This document shows, piece after piece, positions 9,805-18,319 of a stretch of DNA of 64,000 nucleotides. The notes below the pieces were generated by a model, which worked only from the letters and a program-made list of their open reading frames with translations, did no database searches and had not been told where the DNA came from. The position numbers and the translations under genes were made by a program. This DNA comes from Candidatus Nanopelagicales bacterium (lineage in GTDB: Bacteria; Actinomycetota; Actinomycetes; S36-B12): NCBI GenBank assembly GCA_018402235.1, contig JAGYJJ010000004.1, positions 1,323,256 through 1,387,255 of the forward strand, read 5' to 3'. Every line of letters starts with the position of its first letter. The stretch's first letter is position 1.

Positions 9805-11522
9805 GCGAAGAACATCCCGAAGATCCTCTAGCCGAGTCGGCCGGTGATCAAACGCCGCGTATCGATCGCTACACGCTGCTCGAACTCATCAGTGTGCATC
9901 CCCCCGGTGAGCAGTTCGATGGCTACCGACAATTCCCCACGGAGTTGTGGCGAGGACACGACGAGATCCTCGACCGACCCGTGTCGATCCGTCTGATGCG
10001 CAAGGACGACGCCCGGTTGAATCGAGTTCTCGGTGCTGCACGCGCTGCAGCACTTGTCGACGACAGGCGGCTGCTTCGCATCCTGGATGTGCTGGACGTT
10101 CCGGGAAATGCCGGCGAACAAGCGCGCACCGCGGTGGTGAGCGAATGGGCCACCGGTCAGCACCTTGCCGATCGGCTCAGCGGCGGTGGTCTCTTCGACC
10201 CAACCGTGGCGGTGGAGATCATCGTGGAGATCTCCCGCGCATTGGCCACGTGCGCCCAGCACGACGTTGGCCACGGGCGGCTTCGACCAACCTGCATCCT
10301 GTGGACCGAAGCCGGTGAAATCCGCATCCGTGGATTGGCGATCGACGCCGCATTGTTCGGGCCCATCGATCCGGCTGCCCCGGATGCGGACGTGGACGGA
10401 CTCGGCGGACTGCTGTACGCGATGGTCACTGGACGTTGGCCAGCCCTGGCGATCGACCCGCAAACTGTGCATATTCCCCTCGCCCCGGCAGCAGGTCGCA
10501 CCGTGCCGATGCCCTCACGGGTTAGGGCTGGCGTCCCGGCCGAGGTCGACGACCTCGTGAATCGCTCGGTGCGTCAGGTGGCACGTCCGCGCGGCGCGGT
10601 GCCGATCACCTCGGTCGAGGGTTTCGCGGTGGCAGCCGGTTCGGCGATCGACTACCTGGCTCCGGTCACCACCACCCAGGCCGCAGGAGTCGGCTCCCGG
10701 TTGCGCACTGCGGCGGGAAATATCGCACGGCCAGCAGCCGCTCCCGCGCAACAAGCCATCGACGACGATCTCGTCGACTACCTCCCACGTGAACGCGCAA
10801 CAACTCCGGCGAGTTTCGTGCGCCGGGGCGTTTCTGTTTTGCTCGCCATCGCACTTGTTTTCGGTATCGGTTGGTTGGGGTGGCAGCAACTCACATCGGA
10901 TCCGGCAGTTCAGGAACAACAGGCTGCGGAGCAAGAGGAGTTCTCGGCGCTCTTAGACACCGAAGCCGTGCCGTTCGAAGAGGACTTCGGTTCAGGTCTC
11001 ACAGCAGTGCTGCCGATACAAAGCGCGCGCTCTTACGATCCACTCGGCGACGACGACGGCGATGGACAACCCGATGGAGCTGAAGGCCGCGAACGCAACC
11101 CGCGCGCCGTGCGCGCGATCGACTCCGATGGCGCAACTGCGTGGCTAACCCGTAGGTACGACTCCCCGAATGTGGGACGCAAAGGCGGCGTCGGACTCAT
11201 CGTGGATCTCGGCAGTCCTAAGGAACTCGCCACCGTCGAGGTGGGCCTCGTCGGTTTCGGTACCGATCTGGACATTCGGGTTGCCGATCAGCTTCTCGAC
11301 GATCCCGACCTGTGGACGGAGTTCGCGTCGGTGAAAGAAGCCGGACCGGAGATCACCTTGCGTTCACCGCGCAAGGTGACCGGCCAGTACGTGCTGATCT
11401 GGCTGACCGGGCTTCCGATCATTTCGGAAACCTCCGGGACCGACGACCCCCGCTACCAGGGCGGTATTCGCCAGGTGACGATCACCGGACTCGATCCGCC
11501 GGAGGCCTTCGCGGGGGAATGA
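9801..11522 (+). CDS. Membrane pseudokinase with extracellular discoidin-like domain
   Basis: 573 residues. The cytoplasmic part (about 20-290) aligns by pattern with a protein-kinase fold but lacks catalytic signatures: where HRDLKxxN should be is HGRLRPTCILW, and DFG is replaced by IRGLAID. One transmembrane helix lies near 344-363 (SVLLAIALVFGIGWLGW). Outside is an acidic calcium-loop-like stretch (DDDGDGQPDG) and a beta-rich domain resembling F5/8 type C or the MviN carbohydrate-binding-like tail. In Mycobacterium these modules are fused to MurJ, and the phosphorylated pseudokinase recruits the FHA protein FhaA; fhaA is also in this window. The assignment rests on context plus missing motifs. 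Confidence 0.82.
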   Translation: MSEEHPEDPLAESAGDQTPRIDRYTLLELISVHPPGEQFDGYRQFPTELWRGHDEILDRPVSIRLMRKDDARLNRVLGAARAAALVDDRRLLRILDVLDVPGNAGEQARTAVVSEWATGQHLADRLSGGGLFDPTVAVEIIVEISRALATCAQHDVGHGRLRPTCILWTEAGEIRIRGLAIDAALFGPIDPAAPDADVDGLGGLLYAMVTGRWPALAIDPQTVHIPLAPAAGRTVPMPSRVRAGVPAEVDDLVNRSVRQVARPRGAVPITSVEGFAVAAGSAIDYLAPVTTTQAAGVGSRLRTAAGNIARPAAAPAQQAIDDDLVDYLPRERATTPASFVRRGVSVLLAIALVFGIGWLGWQQLTSDPAVQEQQAAEQEEFSALLDTEAVPFEEDFGSGLTAVLPIQSARSYDPLGDDDGDGQPDGAEGRERNPRAVRAIDSDGATAWLTRRYDSPNVGRKGGVGLIVDLGSPKELATVEVGLVGFGTDLDIRVADQLLDDPDLWTEFASVKEAGPEITLRSPRKVTGQYVLIWLTGLPIISETSGTDDPRYQGGIRQVTITGLDPPEAFAGE

Positions 11523-11553
11523 CGCCGGGTGCGCAATCAGTAGGCTCGCAGCC

Positions 11554-12273
11554 GTGCCAGGTGATCTGCCCGATGAGTTGGGTTTCTCGGGGGATTTCGT
11601 CTCCGATCGAGATCTCCTCACCGCACACATCGCCGGCGACGATCAGGCCTTCGGCACCTTGATCGCCCGACACAAGGATCGCTTGTGGGCGGTTGCGCTA
11701 CGCACCACCGGTGAGCCAGAGGAGGCCGCCGACGCCCTCCAAGACGCCCTCATCTCGGCCTTCCGTCGTGCCGAGCAGTTCCGGGGCGATTCCGCGGTCA
11801 CCACCTGGCTGCACCGGATCGTGGTCAACGCGAGTTTGGATCGGCTTCGCCGCCGTTCGGTGCGCAGCAGTGTGCCGTTGCCCGAGGACGACGCCGGTGG
11901 CGGCGTGACCAACGCAGTTCCCGTTGGCCGCGGCGGCATCCCGGCCGATCCGATTGAGGCCCGCGAGACCCAGTTACTCATCGCTAGGGCGCTGGCGGAC
12001 CTGCCCGAAGCCCAACGCGAAGCGATCGTGCTGGTGGACGTTGAGGGGTACTCGGTGGAAGAAGCCGCCGCGATGCTCGATTGCCCCCCGGGGACGGTCA
12101 AGAGCCGGTGTTCGCGTGGTCGAGCCAAATTGGCTGAAGCCCTGGGCTTCATGCGCGAGAATCCTCGCGAGTCTCCACGAGGGAACCACTCGCCGCCGCC
12201 GTCCGTCCGAGCAAGTGGGGAAACCAGCCAACAGCCAGACCCGAGCCAGCGAACGGAGGTGAGCGACCAGTGA
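11554..12273 (+). CDS. sigM: ECF sigma factor, SigM family
   Basis: Extracytoplasmic-function sigma factor of 239 residues. Region 2 (FGTLIARHKDRLWAVALRTT, then EEAADALQDALISAFRRAEQF and TTWLHRIVVNASLDRLRR) and region 4 (LADLPEAQREAIVLVDVEGYSVEEAAAMLDCPPGTVKSR) are complete. The C-terminal 35 residues are polar and low-complexity. The start is GTG at 11554, with the usual short spacing after the pseudokinase gene. The stop overlaps the next start (GTGA), and position between murJ and trxB matches actinobacterial SigM. Confidence 0.93.
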   Translation: MPGDLPDELGFSGDFVSDRDLLTAHIAGDDQAFGTLIARHKDRLWAVALRTTGEPEEAADALQDALISAFRRAEQFRGDSAVTTWLHRIVVNASLDRLRRRSVRSSVPLPEDDAGGGVTNAVPVGRGGIPADPIEARETQLLIARALADLPEAQREAIVLVDVEGYSVEEAAAMLDCPPGTVKSRCSRGRAKLAEALGFMRENPRESPRGNHSPPPSVRASGETSQQPDPSQRTEVSDQ

Positions 12274-13178
12274 CAGATAACCACGACCACGAGCAAGGCG
12301 AGAACCCCCTTCGCCCGGCCGGCGACGACGCTGCTTACGACCCCCAGCTGCAGGACCTGGTTCGCGGCACCCTTCGCGACTGGTCCGCTTCACTTAATGC
12401 CGACCCCCTCGAAACCCCTCCGGCCGCTGTCTGGGACCGCATCAATGCCGCCATCGCCACCGCTGAACTCTCCGGCGATCAGCCGAAGAACCACCGGCTG
12501 CGTGCTTTGCCCGGTGGCCGCTGGACCACCCCGCTGGTTGCGGCCAGCGTGGTCGGCTTGGCACTCGTGCTCGGAGCGAACGTCCTGGGAACCTTCTCCG
12601 ACCCCACCGACCAACCCGCCCTCGTGGCCGGTGTCGACCCATCCGCCGAAGCTGCCGTCGACCGGACTGGGATCGATGCTGTTGATGCCGTTTCCGGTGG
12701 CCCGCAGGTTCTGCAGGCCGGCTTCGTCCCGCCCGCGCGCAAGGTCATGGACCTGTCCGAGAAGCTCACCTACTCCAACGTCGCCCAAAAGATCGACGAA
12801 GTCCTTGGTTCGGTCGGCGTTGAAGTGCCCGAAGACGTCCTGGATATGCCAACCGAGGACTGGCAGCCCAGCGCCGATGGCATGACCTCCGATCAGCAGG
12901 TCCTGCGCGATTGCGTCACCAAGGTCACCAAGGTCGCCACCTCGCAGGCTCTCCTAGTACTGCGCGCGAACGTGAACGGCGTCGACGCTGGACTGATTGT
13001 GGTGCCCGAATTCATGGTGGATATGACCGCGATGGACGGCATGAACAAAGAGAAGTTGCGGCGCATGGGCCGGAAGATGGGTGTCACCACCATTTACGTG
13101 GTGGAGCCCACGTGCGGCATGGAGGCACCGGATCAGGATCCGACGCTGATGCGGGTCTCGTTCACCCTCGCCCCCTAA
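12270..13178 (+). CDS. Probable anti-sigma-M factor, single-pass membrane protein
   Basis: 302 residues: a cytoplasmic N-terminal part of about 80 residues, one transmembrane helix (LVAASVVGLALVLGANVLGTF) and an extracytoplasmic domain of about 200 residues. The N-terminal helix-rich piece (LQDLVRGTLRDWSASL) resembles anti-sigma domains, but no HxxxCxxC zinc motif is present. GTG start overlaps sigM by 4 bp, the standard arrangement for co-regulated sigma/anti-sigma pairs. Function is inferred from position and topology; sequence alone would leave it hypothetical. Confidence 0.72.
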   Translation: MTDNHDHEQGENPLRPAGDDAAYDPQLQDLVRGTLRDWSASLNADPLETPPAAVWDRINAAIATAELSGDQPKNHRLRALPGGRWTTPLVAASVVGLALVLGANVLGTFSDPTDQPALVAGVDPSAEAAVDRTGIDAVDAVSGGPQVLQAGFVPPARKVMDLSEKLTYSNVAQKIDEVLGSVGVEVPEDVLDMPTEDWQPSADGMTSDQQVLRDCVTKVTKVATSQALLVLRANVNGVDAGLIVVPEFMVDMTAMDGMNKEKLRRMGRKMGVTTIYVVEPTCGMEAPDQDPTLMRVSFTLAP

Positions 13179-13180
13179 CC

Positions 13181-13239
13181 GGCGAACCTCCCCGCCTGGA
13201 CCAGCGAACCTCCCCGCCTGGACCGGCGAACCTCCCCGG
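13181..13239. repeat. 22-bp repeat cluster, inverse of the 2389 array
   Basis: Two full 22-bp units at 13181 and 13203 and a truncated one at 13225, each with GCGAACCTCCCCGCCTGGAC. The unit is the reverse complement of the array at 2389-2557 with one base different. It starts two bases after the anti-sigma gene stop codon. Confidence 0.9.
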
Positions 13240-13301
13240 CCCCAGCGTCGACCCCTCTTTCCTCACTGAACGCGCACCGTTCACCTGCCCGTCATGAGTC
13301 G

Positions 13302-13327
13302 GGAATACTTGCGGCCGTAGGATCGTT
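13302..13327 (+). promoter_or_regulatory. SigH/SigR-type promoter upstream of trxB
   Basis: GGAAT at 13302-13306, exactly 18 bases, then GTT at 13325-13327. This is the published consensus for the thiol-stress sigma factors SigR of Streptomyces and SigH of mycobacteria, and trxB-trxA is a classic target. No SigH gene lies in this window. The exact match and target support the call; expression is untested. Confidence 0.7.
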
Positions 13328-13339
13328 ATCGGTAAGTGA

Positions 13340-13357
13340 GATACCCCCACGGGTATC
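13340..13357. promoter_or_regulatory. Perfect 7-bp inverted repeat, possible CsoR/CstR-type operator
   Basis: GATACCC and GGGTATC separated by CCAC, immediately downstream of the predicted promoter and 42 bp before the trxB start. The ATACCC/GGGTAT half-sites resemble operators of the CsoR/CstR repressor family. Regulator identity is inference. A short RNA hairpin in the leader is an alternative. Confidence 0.5.
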
Positions 13358-13398
13358 GTGAACCGGCCTCATCAAGACCGACTTTGGAGTGAAACGCC

Positions 13399-14334
13399 GT
13401 GAGCGACGTCAGAAACGTGATCATCATCGGCTCCGGCCCTGCCGGTTACACCGCGGCTGTCTACGCCGCCCGCGCCCAACTGAACCCACTCATCTTCGAA
13501 GGCGCCGTCACCGCCGGCGGTGCGTTGATGAACACCACCGAAGTGGAGAACTACCCCGGGTTCGCCGACGGAATCATGGGCCCGCAACTCATGGAGGAGA
13601 TGCGCAAGCAGGCCGAGCGCTTCGGTGCGGAGTTGATTACCGACGACGTCACCGACGTGAAGCTCGACGCCGACATCAAGACCGTTACCGACGGATCTGG
13701 TCGGACCTACCAAGCCAAGTCCGTGATCTTGGCGATGGGTTCGGGTTACCGCGAACTTGGTCTTGAGAACGAAAAGCGCCTGTCGGGGCACGGAGTTTCC
13801 TGGTGCGCCACGTGCGATGGCTTCTTCTTCCGCGAGCAGGAGATCGCAGTGGTGGGTGGCGGCGACACCGCTGCCGAGGAAGCCACATTCCTGACACGTT
13901 TCGCGAAGAAGGTCTACCTCATCCACCGCCGCGACGAACTTCGCGCGAGCAAGGTGATGGCCGAGCGTGTGTTATCCAACGAAAAGATCGAGCCTGTCTG
14001 GAATTCCCAGGTTGTCGATGTCCTGGGTGAGAACAAGGTCAGTGGCATCGTTATTGAGGACACGATCACGGGCGAGAAGCGCGAACTCCCGGTCACGGGT
14101 TTGTTCATTGCTATCGGCCATGATCCGCGCTCTGAACTTGTGCGCGGCGTGGTGGATGTCGACGACGAGGGCTACGTAACGGTCGATGCCCCCTTCACCC
14201 GCACCAACGTCGAGGGGGTCTTCGCCTGCGGTGACCTGGTGGACCACAACTACCGGCAGGCGATCACGGCCGCGGGAACGGGCTGTTCGGCTGCACTCGA
14301 TGCGGAGCGCTTCCTGGCGGACCAAGGAGCCTGA
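13399..14334 (+). CDS. trxB: Thioredoxin reductase
   Basis: FAD- and NADPH-dependent enzyme that reduces thioredoxin. FAD-binding [10 protein letters not shown] starts at residue 11, the redox-active CATC lies at 136-139 in [10 protein letters not shown], and NADPH-binding [10 protein letters not shown] starts at 153. A C-terminal [20 protein letters not shown] closes the FAD site. 311 residues is normal. The start is GTG 13399 after a GGAGTGAAACGCC ribosome-binding region. Followed by trxA 94 bp downstream. Confidence 0.97.
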   Translation: MSDVRNVIIIGSGPAGYTAAVYAARAQLNPLIFEGAVTAGGALMNTTEVENYPGFADGIMGPQLMEEMRKQAERFGAELITDDVTDVKLDADIKTVTDGSGRTYQAKSVILAMGSGYRELGLENEKRLSGHGVSWCATCDGFFFREQEIAVVGGGDTAAEEATFLTRFAKKVYLIHRRDELRASKVMAERVLSNEKIEPVWNSQVVDVLGENKVSGIVIEDTITGEKRELPVTGLFIAIGHDPRSELVRGVVDVDDEGYVTVDAPFTRTNVEGVFACGDLVDHNYRQAITAAGTGCSAALDAERFLADQGA

Positions 14335-14428
14335 CCCTCGGGCACGCTTCGACAGCCCCGCGGGGCAACCGGCGTAGGCTGGCCCCGCCGCAAACAAGAC
14401 GGATCTGCACACGCACATAGGAGAAATA

Positions 14429-14749
14429 ATGGGTGCACCCAAAGACGTAACCGACGCTTCGTTCGCCGACGACGTTTTGATGAGCGATAAGCCCGTCATC
14501 GTTGACTTCTGGGCTGAGTGGTGCGGTCCTTGCAAGATGGTCGCACCGATCCTCACGGAGATCGCCGCGGAGAACGATGGCATCGTGGTGGCGAAGTTGA
14601 ACGTCGACGAGAACCCGCAGACTGCTGCCTCCTACGGCATCACCTCGATTCCGACCATGAACGTCTTTAAGGGTGGGCAGGTTGTGAAGACGATCATCGG
14701 TGCGAAGCCCAAGGCGGCTCTGCTCGCCGATCTGGCCGACTTCCTATAA
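14429..14749 (+). CDS. trxA: Thioredoxin
   Basis: Small cytosolic dithiol reductant of 106 residues. The active site WCGPCK is preceded by the conserved VIVDFWAEW, and the cis-proline loop SIPT is present. An AGGAGAAATA ribosome binding site precedes ATG 14429. The gap from trxB contains a short GC hairpin (CCCCGCGGGG). The partner gene trxB just upstream and the shared thiol-stress promoter fit a single thioredoxin system. The downstream amidase-like gene starts 5 bp after the stop. Confidence 0.97.
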   Translation: MGAPKDVTDASFADDVLMSDKPVIVDFWAEWCGPCKMVAPILTEIAAENDGIVVAKLNVDENPQTAASYGITSIPTMNVFKGGQVVKTIIGAKPKAALLADLADFL

Positions 14750-14754
14750 GTCGA

Positions 14755-15831
14755 GTGCTTCGCCTTGGTTCGTCCGGGGCGCCCGTCGCGGAGGTGCGCG
14801 CACGGCTTGCGCATCTAGGACTGTGTAGTGATGCACCCACCAGCGTCGATATCGACAGCGTTGTTTTCGATGAGGAACTCGACCGAGCAGTTCGTGCTTT
14901 CCAACAAGAGCGCGGCATAACGGTCGACGGCATCGTCGGACCGGATACGTTCCGACGTCTTGATGAAGCGCGCTGGCAACTCGGTGATCGCGTGTTGTCC
15001 TACATCCCCGGTCACATGGTGGTGGGCGACGACGTCACGACGCTGCAACGCCGGCTTTCTGAGCTCGGCTTCAACCCCGGCCGACCCGACGGAATCTTCG
15101 GTCCCGACACCGACGCGGCGATGCGCGAGTTTCAATCTGGAGTGGGCGTCAACGCCGACGGCACCTGCGGACCGGACACTTTCCGTGCATTCGACAGGTT
15201 GATCCGAACGGTGAGTGGTGGCAATGCAGCCGAAATGCGTGAACACCTCCAACTGACGCGATTGCAAACCGGCGTGGCCGACAAGGTGATCGTGATCGAT
15301 CCGGGCAGTGTTATCGAAGCGGACATCTGCCATGCGATCGCATCCCGAGTGGAAGGTCGCCTCGCTGCGCTGGGAACTCAAGTGCTGCTCACCCGCCCGG
15401 CACGACTTCCCAAGCCGAGCGATGAGTACCCCTCCGACGCCGAGCGCGCCGAGTTCGCGAACACCGTTGGTGCAGACCTCGCCCTGTCCATTCATATCGA
15501 TCGATCCGACAGCAACCTGCCCAACGGCGTCGCGACGTTCTATTACGGGCACGCACGCGGCGGTGTGCACTCGCACGCCGGCAAGGTGCTCGCCGAACTC
15601 GTGCAAAGTGAACTCGTGGGACGAACCGATCGCCTCGATTGTCGAACCCACCCGCGCACCTGGGATCTGCTCCGATTGACGCGGATGCCTGCGGTGCGCG
15701 TCGAGGTGGGCTACGCCTCGCATCCTGGTGATGCCCGGCGGTTAGCTAGCCCTGCATTCCACGATGCGATCGCTGAGGGTCTGGCCGCCGCGGTTACTGC
15801 GGTGTGCGCGCCAGTTGCCTTCCGGGGATGA
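14755..15831 (+). CDS. CwlM-like N-acetylmuramoyl-L-alanine amidase homologue, probably inactive
   Basis: 358 residues, no signal peptide, so cytoplasmic. Two peptidoglycan-binding repeats (residues about 8-70 and 88-148, each ending in a GIxGPDTxxA/xxF pattern) precede an Amidase_3 domain (about 177-350). The zinc-ligand loop normally DPGHGG is DPGSVIE at 182-188, so the first histidine and following glycine loop are missing; Glu188 and the SIH histidine (247) remain. In mycobacteria the gene at this position is CwlM, a PknB-phosphorylated activator of MurA. A regulatory role is therefore likely here; that function is inferred from context. Confidence 0.82.
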   Translation: MLRLGSSGAPVAEVRARLAHLGLCSDAPTSVDIDSVVFDEELDRAVRAFQQERGITVDGIVGPDTFRRLDEARWQLGDRVLSYIPGHMVVGDDVTTLQRRLSELGFNPGRPDGIFGPDTDAAMREFQSGVGVNADGTCGPDTFRAFDRLIRTVSGGNAAEMREHLQLTRLQTGVADKVIVIDPGSVIEADICHAIASRVEGRLAALGTQVLLTRPARLPKPSDEYPSDAERAEFANTVGADLALSIHIDRSDSNLPNGVATFYYGHARGGVHSHAGKVLAELVQSELVGRTDRLDCRTHPRTWDLLRLTRMPAVRVEVGYASHPGDARRLASPAFHDAIAEGLAAAVTAVCAPVAFRG

Positions 15832-15901
15832 GCAGCCGAACCACGAACCCGGCCACCACCCCGATCACGATAAGCCCGACAAGCACCACGAGTTTGCCCA
15901 T
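15794..15901 (-). CDS. 35-residue single-helix membrane microprotein, GlsB/YeaQ/YmgE-like fragment
   Basis: Minus-strand ORF starting ATG at 15901 with a strong AAGGAG ribosome binding site. It encodes one hydrophobic helix (VVLVGLIVIGVVAGFVV) followed by RLLIPGRQ and a short polar tail. The GxxAGxxxRLLxPGRQ pattern is the first half of the transglycosylase-associated/GlsB stress-protein family, which normally has about 80-90 residues and three helices. The 3' end overlaps the end of the cwlM-like gene by 38 bp on the opposite strand. Too short for most gene callers; reality is inferred from the start signals and family pattern. Confidence 0.6.
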   Translation of the reverse strand: MGKLVVLVGLIVIGVVAGFVVRLLIPGRQLARTPQ

Positions 15902-16073
15902 CGCCTGACTCCTTGGCTCGTCTCCAACGGGACTCGCATCACGCGAATGCCGATTGCCCTATCGTAAGTCGCCACGCCAACTGTTCGATAGAGCCAATTT
16001 CCTCGGGCGCGGTTCGCCTTGGGTACGGTTTTCCCGGGACACGGTTTTCGCGGGACAGAATTAAGGAGCCCCC
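15902..16073. other. Intergenic region with a 16-bp direct duplication
   Basis: Spacer between the minus-strand microprotein and the aminotransferase gene. Two adjacent 16-bp copies at 16025-16040 and 16041-16056 (ACGGTTTTCCCGGGAC and ACGGTTTTCGCGGGAC) precede the AAGGAG ribosome binding site at 16062. No clear promoter was recognised. Confidence 0.7.
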
Positions 16074-17378
16074 ATGAGCATCGAGGGCTCCCGTCTGGAT
16101 CCGTGGGTCGATTCCTACGCCGGCCGCGCGCGCAGCTTGTCCGGTTCCGCGATCCGCGCACTGTTCGCCGTTGCTAGCCGCCCCGAGGTGGTCTCGCTTG
16201 CCGGTGGCATGCCCTATGTCCAGGCGTTGTCGATGGATCAGATGGCCGACATCGCCGCGAAGGTCATCCGCGAGCGCGGCGCGCAGGCGTTGCAATACGG
16301 GTCCGGTCAAGGCGATGTTCGACTGCGCGAGCAGATCCTGGAGATCACCGCCGAGGTTGGCGTGCTCGCGCACCCTGACGACATCATCGTCACCACCGGT
16401 TCACAGATGGCGCTGGATCTCGTCACTCGTACTTTTTGCGATCCTGGCGATGTTGTCTTGGTCGAGTCACCTTCCTACGTTGGTGCGCTTGGTGTTTTTC
16501 GTGCGTATGAGTGCGACGTGATCCACGTTGCGATGGACGACGACGGCCTGATCCCCGCAGTGCTGCAAGAGACCATCGACTCCGTTCGCGCAGCGGGCAA
16601 GCGCATCAAACTCATCTACACGATTCCTTCGTTCCACAATCCAGCCGGCGTCACCCAATCACCCGAACGTCGTCAAGAGATCTTGCGTATCGGACAGGAA
16701 TCGGGCATCGCGATCTTGGAAGATGATCCTTACGGATTGCTCGGTTTCGAAGGTGCACCACCGCGAGCACTGCGCGCAGACGATAGTGAAGGTGTTATTT
16801 ATCTGGGTTCGTTCTCCAAGACGATCGCCTCGGGTCTGCGGGTGGGTTGGGCCGTCGCACCGCACGGTGTGCGCGAGAAGTTGGTGCTGGCTGCTGAAGC
16901 TGCAACGCTGTGTCCATCGAACTACGCGCAACTGACCATCTCGGAGTATTTGGCAACGCAACCGTGGCGCGAACAGATCAAGTCCTTCCAAGAGGTGTAC
17001 CGCGAGCGCCGCGATGCGCTGCTGGAATCGCTGCAGGCGATGATGCCGGCCGGCACTCGTTGGACGATTCCTGCGGGTGGCTTCTACTCCTGGGTCACGC
17101 TGCCTGCGGGCCTGGATGCGACAGCAATGTTGCCGCGCGCGATCGCTGAACTCGTTGCTTACGTCCCGGGTACCGGCTTCTACGTGGACGGCCAAGGCAG
17201 CGCCAACATGCGACTGTCGTATTGCTATCCGGACCCCGATCGCATCCGTGAAGGCGTCCGCCGGTTGGCTTCGGTGGTGGAAACAGAACTCGAGATCGCG
17301 CGGACGTTCGGGACAGCATCGGGAACCGAGGTCCCAGGCACCGGCGAATCAGCAACACCGGGGCCCGATCTCGCGTGA
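16074..17378 (+). CDS. PLP-dependent aminotransferase, class I/II
   Basis: 434 residues of the fold-type I aminotransferase family closest in pattern to 2-aminoadipate/LysN-like and MocR-type enzymes but without a DNA-binding domain. Features: N-terminal SLAGGMPY, the TTGSQMALDLVTR pocket, IPSFHNPAGVT, and the PLP lysine in SFSKTIASGLRVGW. Proline/threonine-rich C-terminal tail of about 25 residues. ATG 16074 follows AAGGAG. Such a gene is commonly found near parAB in actinobacteria. Substrate is not determinable. The next gene overlaps by 4 bp. Confidence 0.88.
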   Translation: MSIEGSRLDPWVDSYAGRARSLSGSAIRALFAVASRPEVVSLAGGMPYVQALSMDQMADIAAKVIRERGAQALQYGSGQGDVRLREQILEITAEVGVLAHPDDIIVTTGSQMALDLVTRTFCDPGDVVLVESPSYVGALGVFRAYECDVIHVAMDDDGLIPAVLQETIDSVRAAGKRIKLIYTIPSFHNPAGVTQSPERRQEILRIGQESGIAILEDDPYGLLGFEGAPPRALRADDSEGVIYLGSFSKTIASGLRVGWAVAPHGVREKLVLAAEAATLCPSNYAQLTISEYLATQPWREQIKSFQEVYRERRDALLESLQAMMPAGTRWTIPAGGFYSWVTLPAGLDATAMLPRAIAELVAYVPGTGFYVDGQGSANMRLSYCYPDPDRIREGVRRLASVVETELEIARTFGTASGTEVPGTGESATPGPDLA

Positions 17379-18319
17379 GCAAGCAATCAGCACGTCAGAT
17401 TCTGGTGCTCTCCGGCGGCCTTTCGCCTGAGCGGGATGTGTCTCTTCGATCTGGTCGCCGTGTTGCTGACGCTTTGCGCAGCGCCCGCCCGGACTGGGAA
17501 GTCACCGAAGCCGATGTGGACGCCGGCCTGCTGCCCTATCTGGCCGAGTACCGCCCCGATTGCGTGGTCCCACTGTTGCACGGGGCTGCGGGTGAGGACG
17601 GCGCGCTGCGCGACGTGCTCGAAACACTCGATATCCCGTTCGTCGGTTCACCCGCCTCCGCCAGCAGGCTCGCCTTCGACAAGCCCGTCGCCTCGTCTTT
17701 GGTGTCGGCCACGGGAGTGGCTGTTCCCGAGTTCGTGGTGCTCCCCCAATCGACATTTCGCGAGCTGGGTGCACCGGCGGTCATGAAGGCGGTGTCCGGT
17801 CGCATCGGCTTTCCACTTGTGGTGAAACCGACTCGTGGAGGCAGTGCACTCGGGGTCTCGATCGTGCGCGAGGAGCGCGACCTTCCGGCGGCCATGGTGT
17901 CGGCGTTTTCCTACGGCGAGACAGCAATGATTCAGCGTTTCATCGAGGGAACCGAGCTCGCCATTGGTGTGATCGATACCGGCGAGGGACCTCAAGCGCT
18001 GCCTGCCGTTGAGATCGTCCCCGAAACAGGCATGTACGACTACCACGCTCGCTACACAGCCGGTGCCACCGAGTTTTTCTGCCCTGCACGTTTGAATAAC
18101 GACGTCGCTTCCGCCGTGAGCGACGTAGCGCTCACCGCCCACTCCGCACTCGGACTTAGCGACCTGTCCCGCACCGATGTGATCGTGGATGCCGATGGCA
18201 CCGTGTGGTTCTTGGAAGTGAATGTAGCGCCCGGGATGACAGAAACGTCCTTGTTGCCCCAGGCGATCAGCGCAGCCGGTCTTGCCGTGGGCGATGTAAT
18301 CGCCTCGTTTATCAACTAG
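17375..18319 (+). CDS. D-alanine-D-alanine ligase family ATP-grasp enzyme
   Basis: 314 residues with the Ddl layout: N-terminal VLSGGLSPERDVSLRSG, the HGAAGEDGALRDVLE block, ATP-binding VVKPTRGGSALGVS and C-terminal EVNVAPGMTETSLLPQA. Ddl joins two D-alanines for peptidoglycan. The usual EVNTxPGMT has V instead of T, still within family variation. GTG 17375 overlaps the aminotransferase stop by 4 bp. It is convergent with parB, overlapping at the 3' ends by 4 bp. Whether it is the main Ddl of the cell is unknown. Confidence 0.86.
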   Translation: MSKQSARQILVLSGGLSPERDVSLRSGRRVADALRSARPDWEVTEADVDAGLLPYLAEYRPDCVVPLLHGAAGEDGALRDVLETLDIPFVGSPASASRLAFDKPVASSLVSATGVAVPEFVVLPQSTFRELGAPAVMKAVSGRIGFPLVVKPTRGGSALGVSIVREERDLPAAMVSAFSYGETAMIQRFIEGTELAIGVIDTGEGPQALPAVEIVPETGMYDYHARYTAGATEFFCPARLNNDVASAVSDVALTAHSALGLSDLSRTDVIVDADGTVWFLEVNVAPGMTETSLLPQAISAAGLAVGDVIASFIN

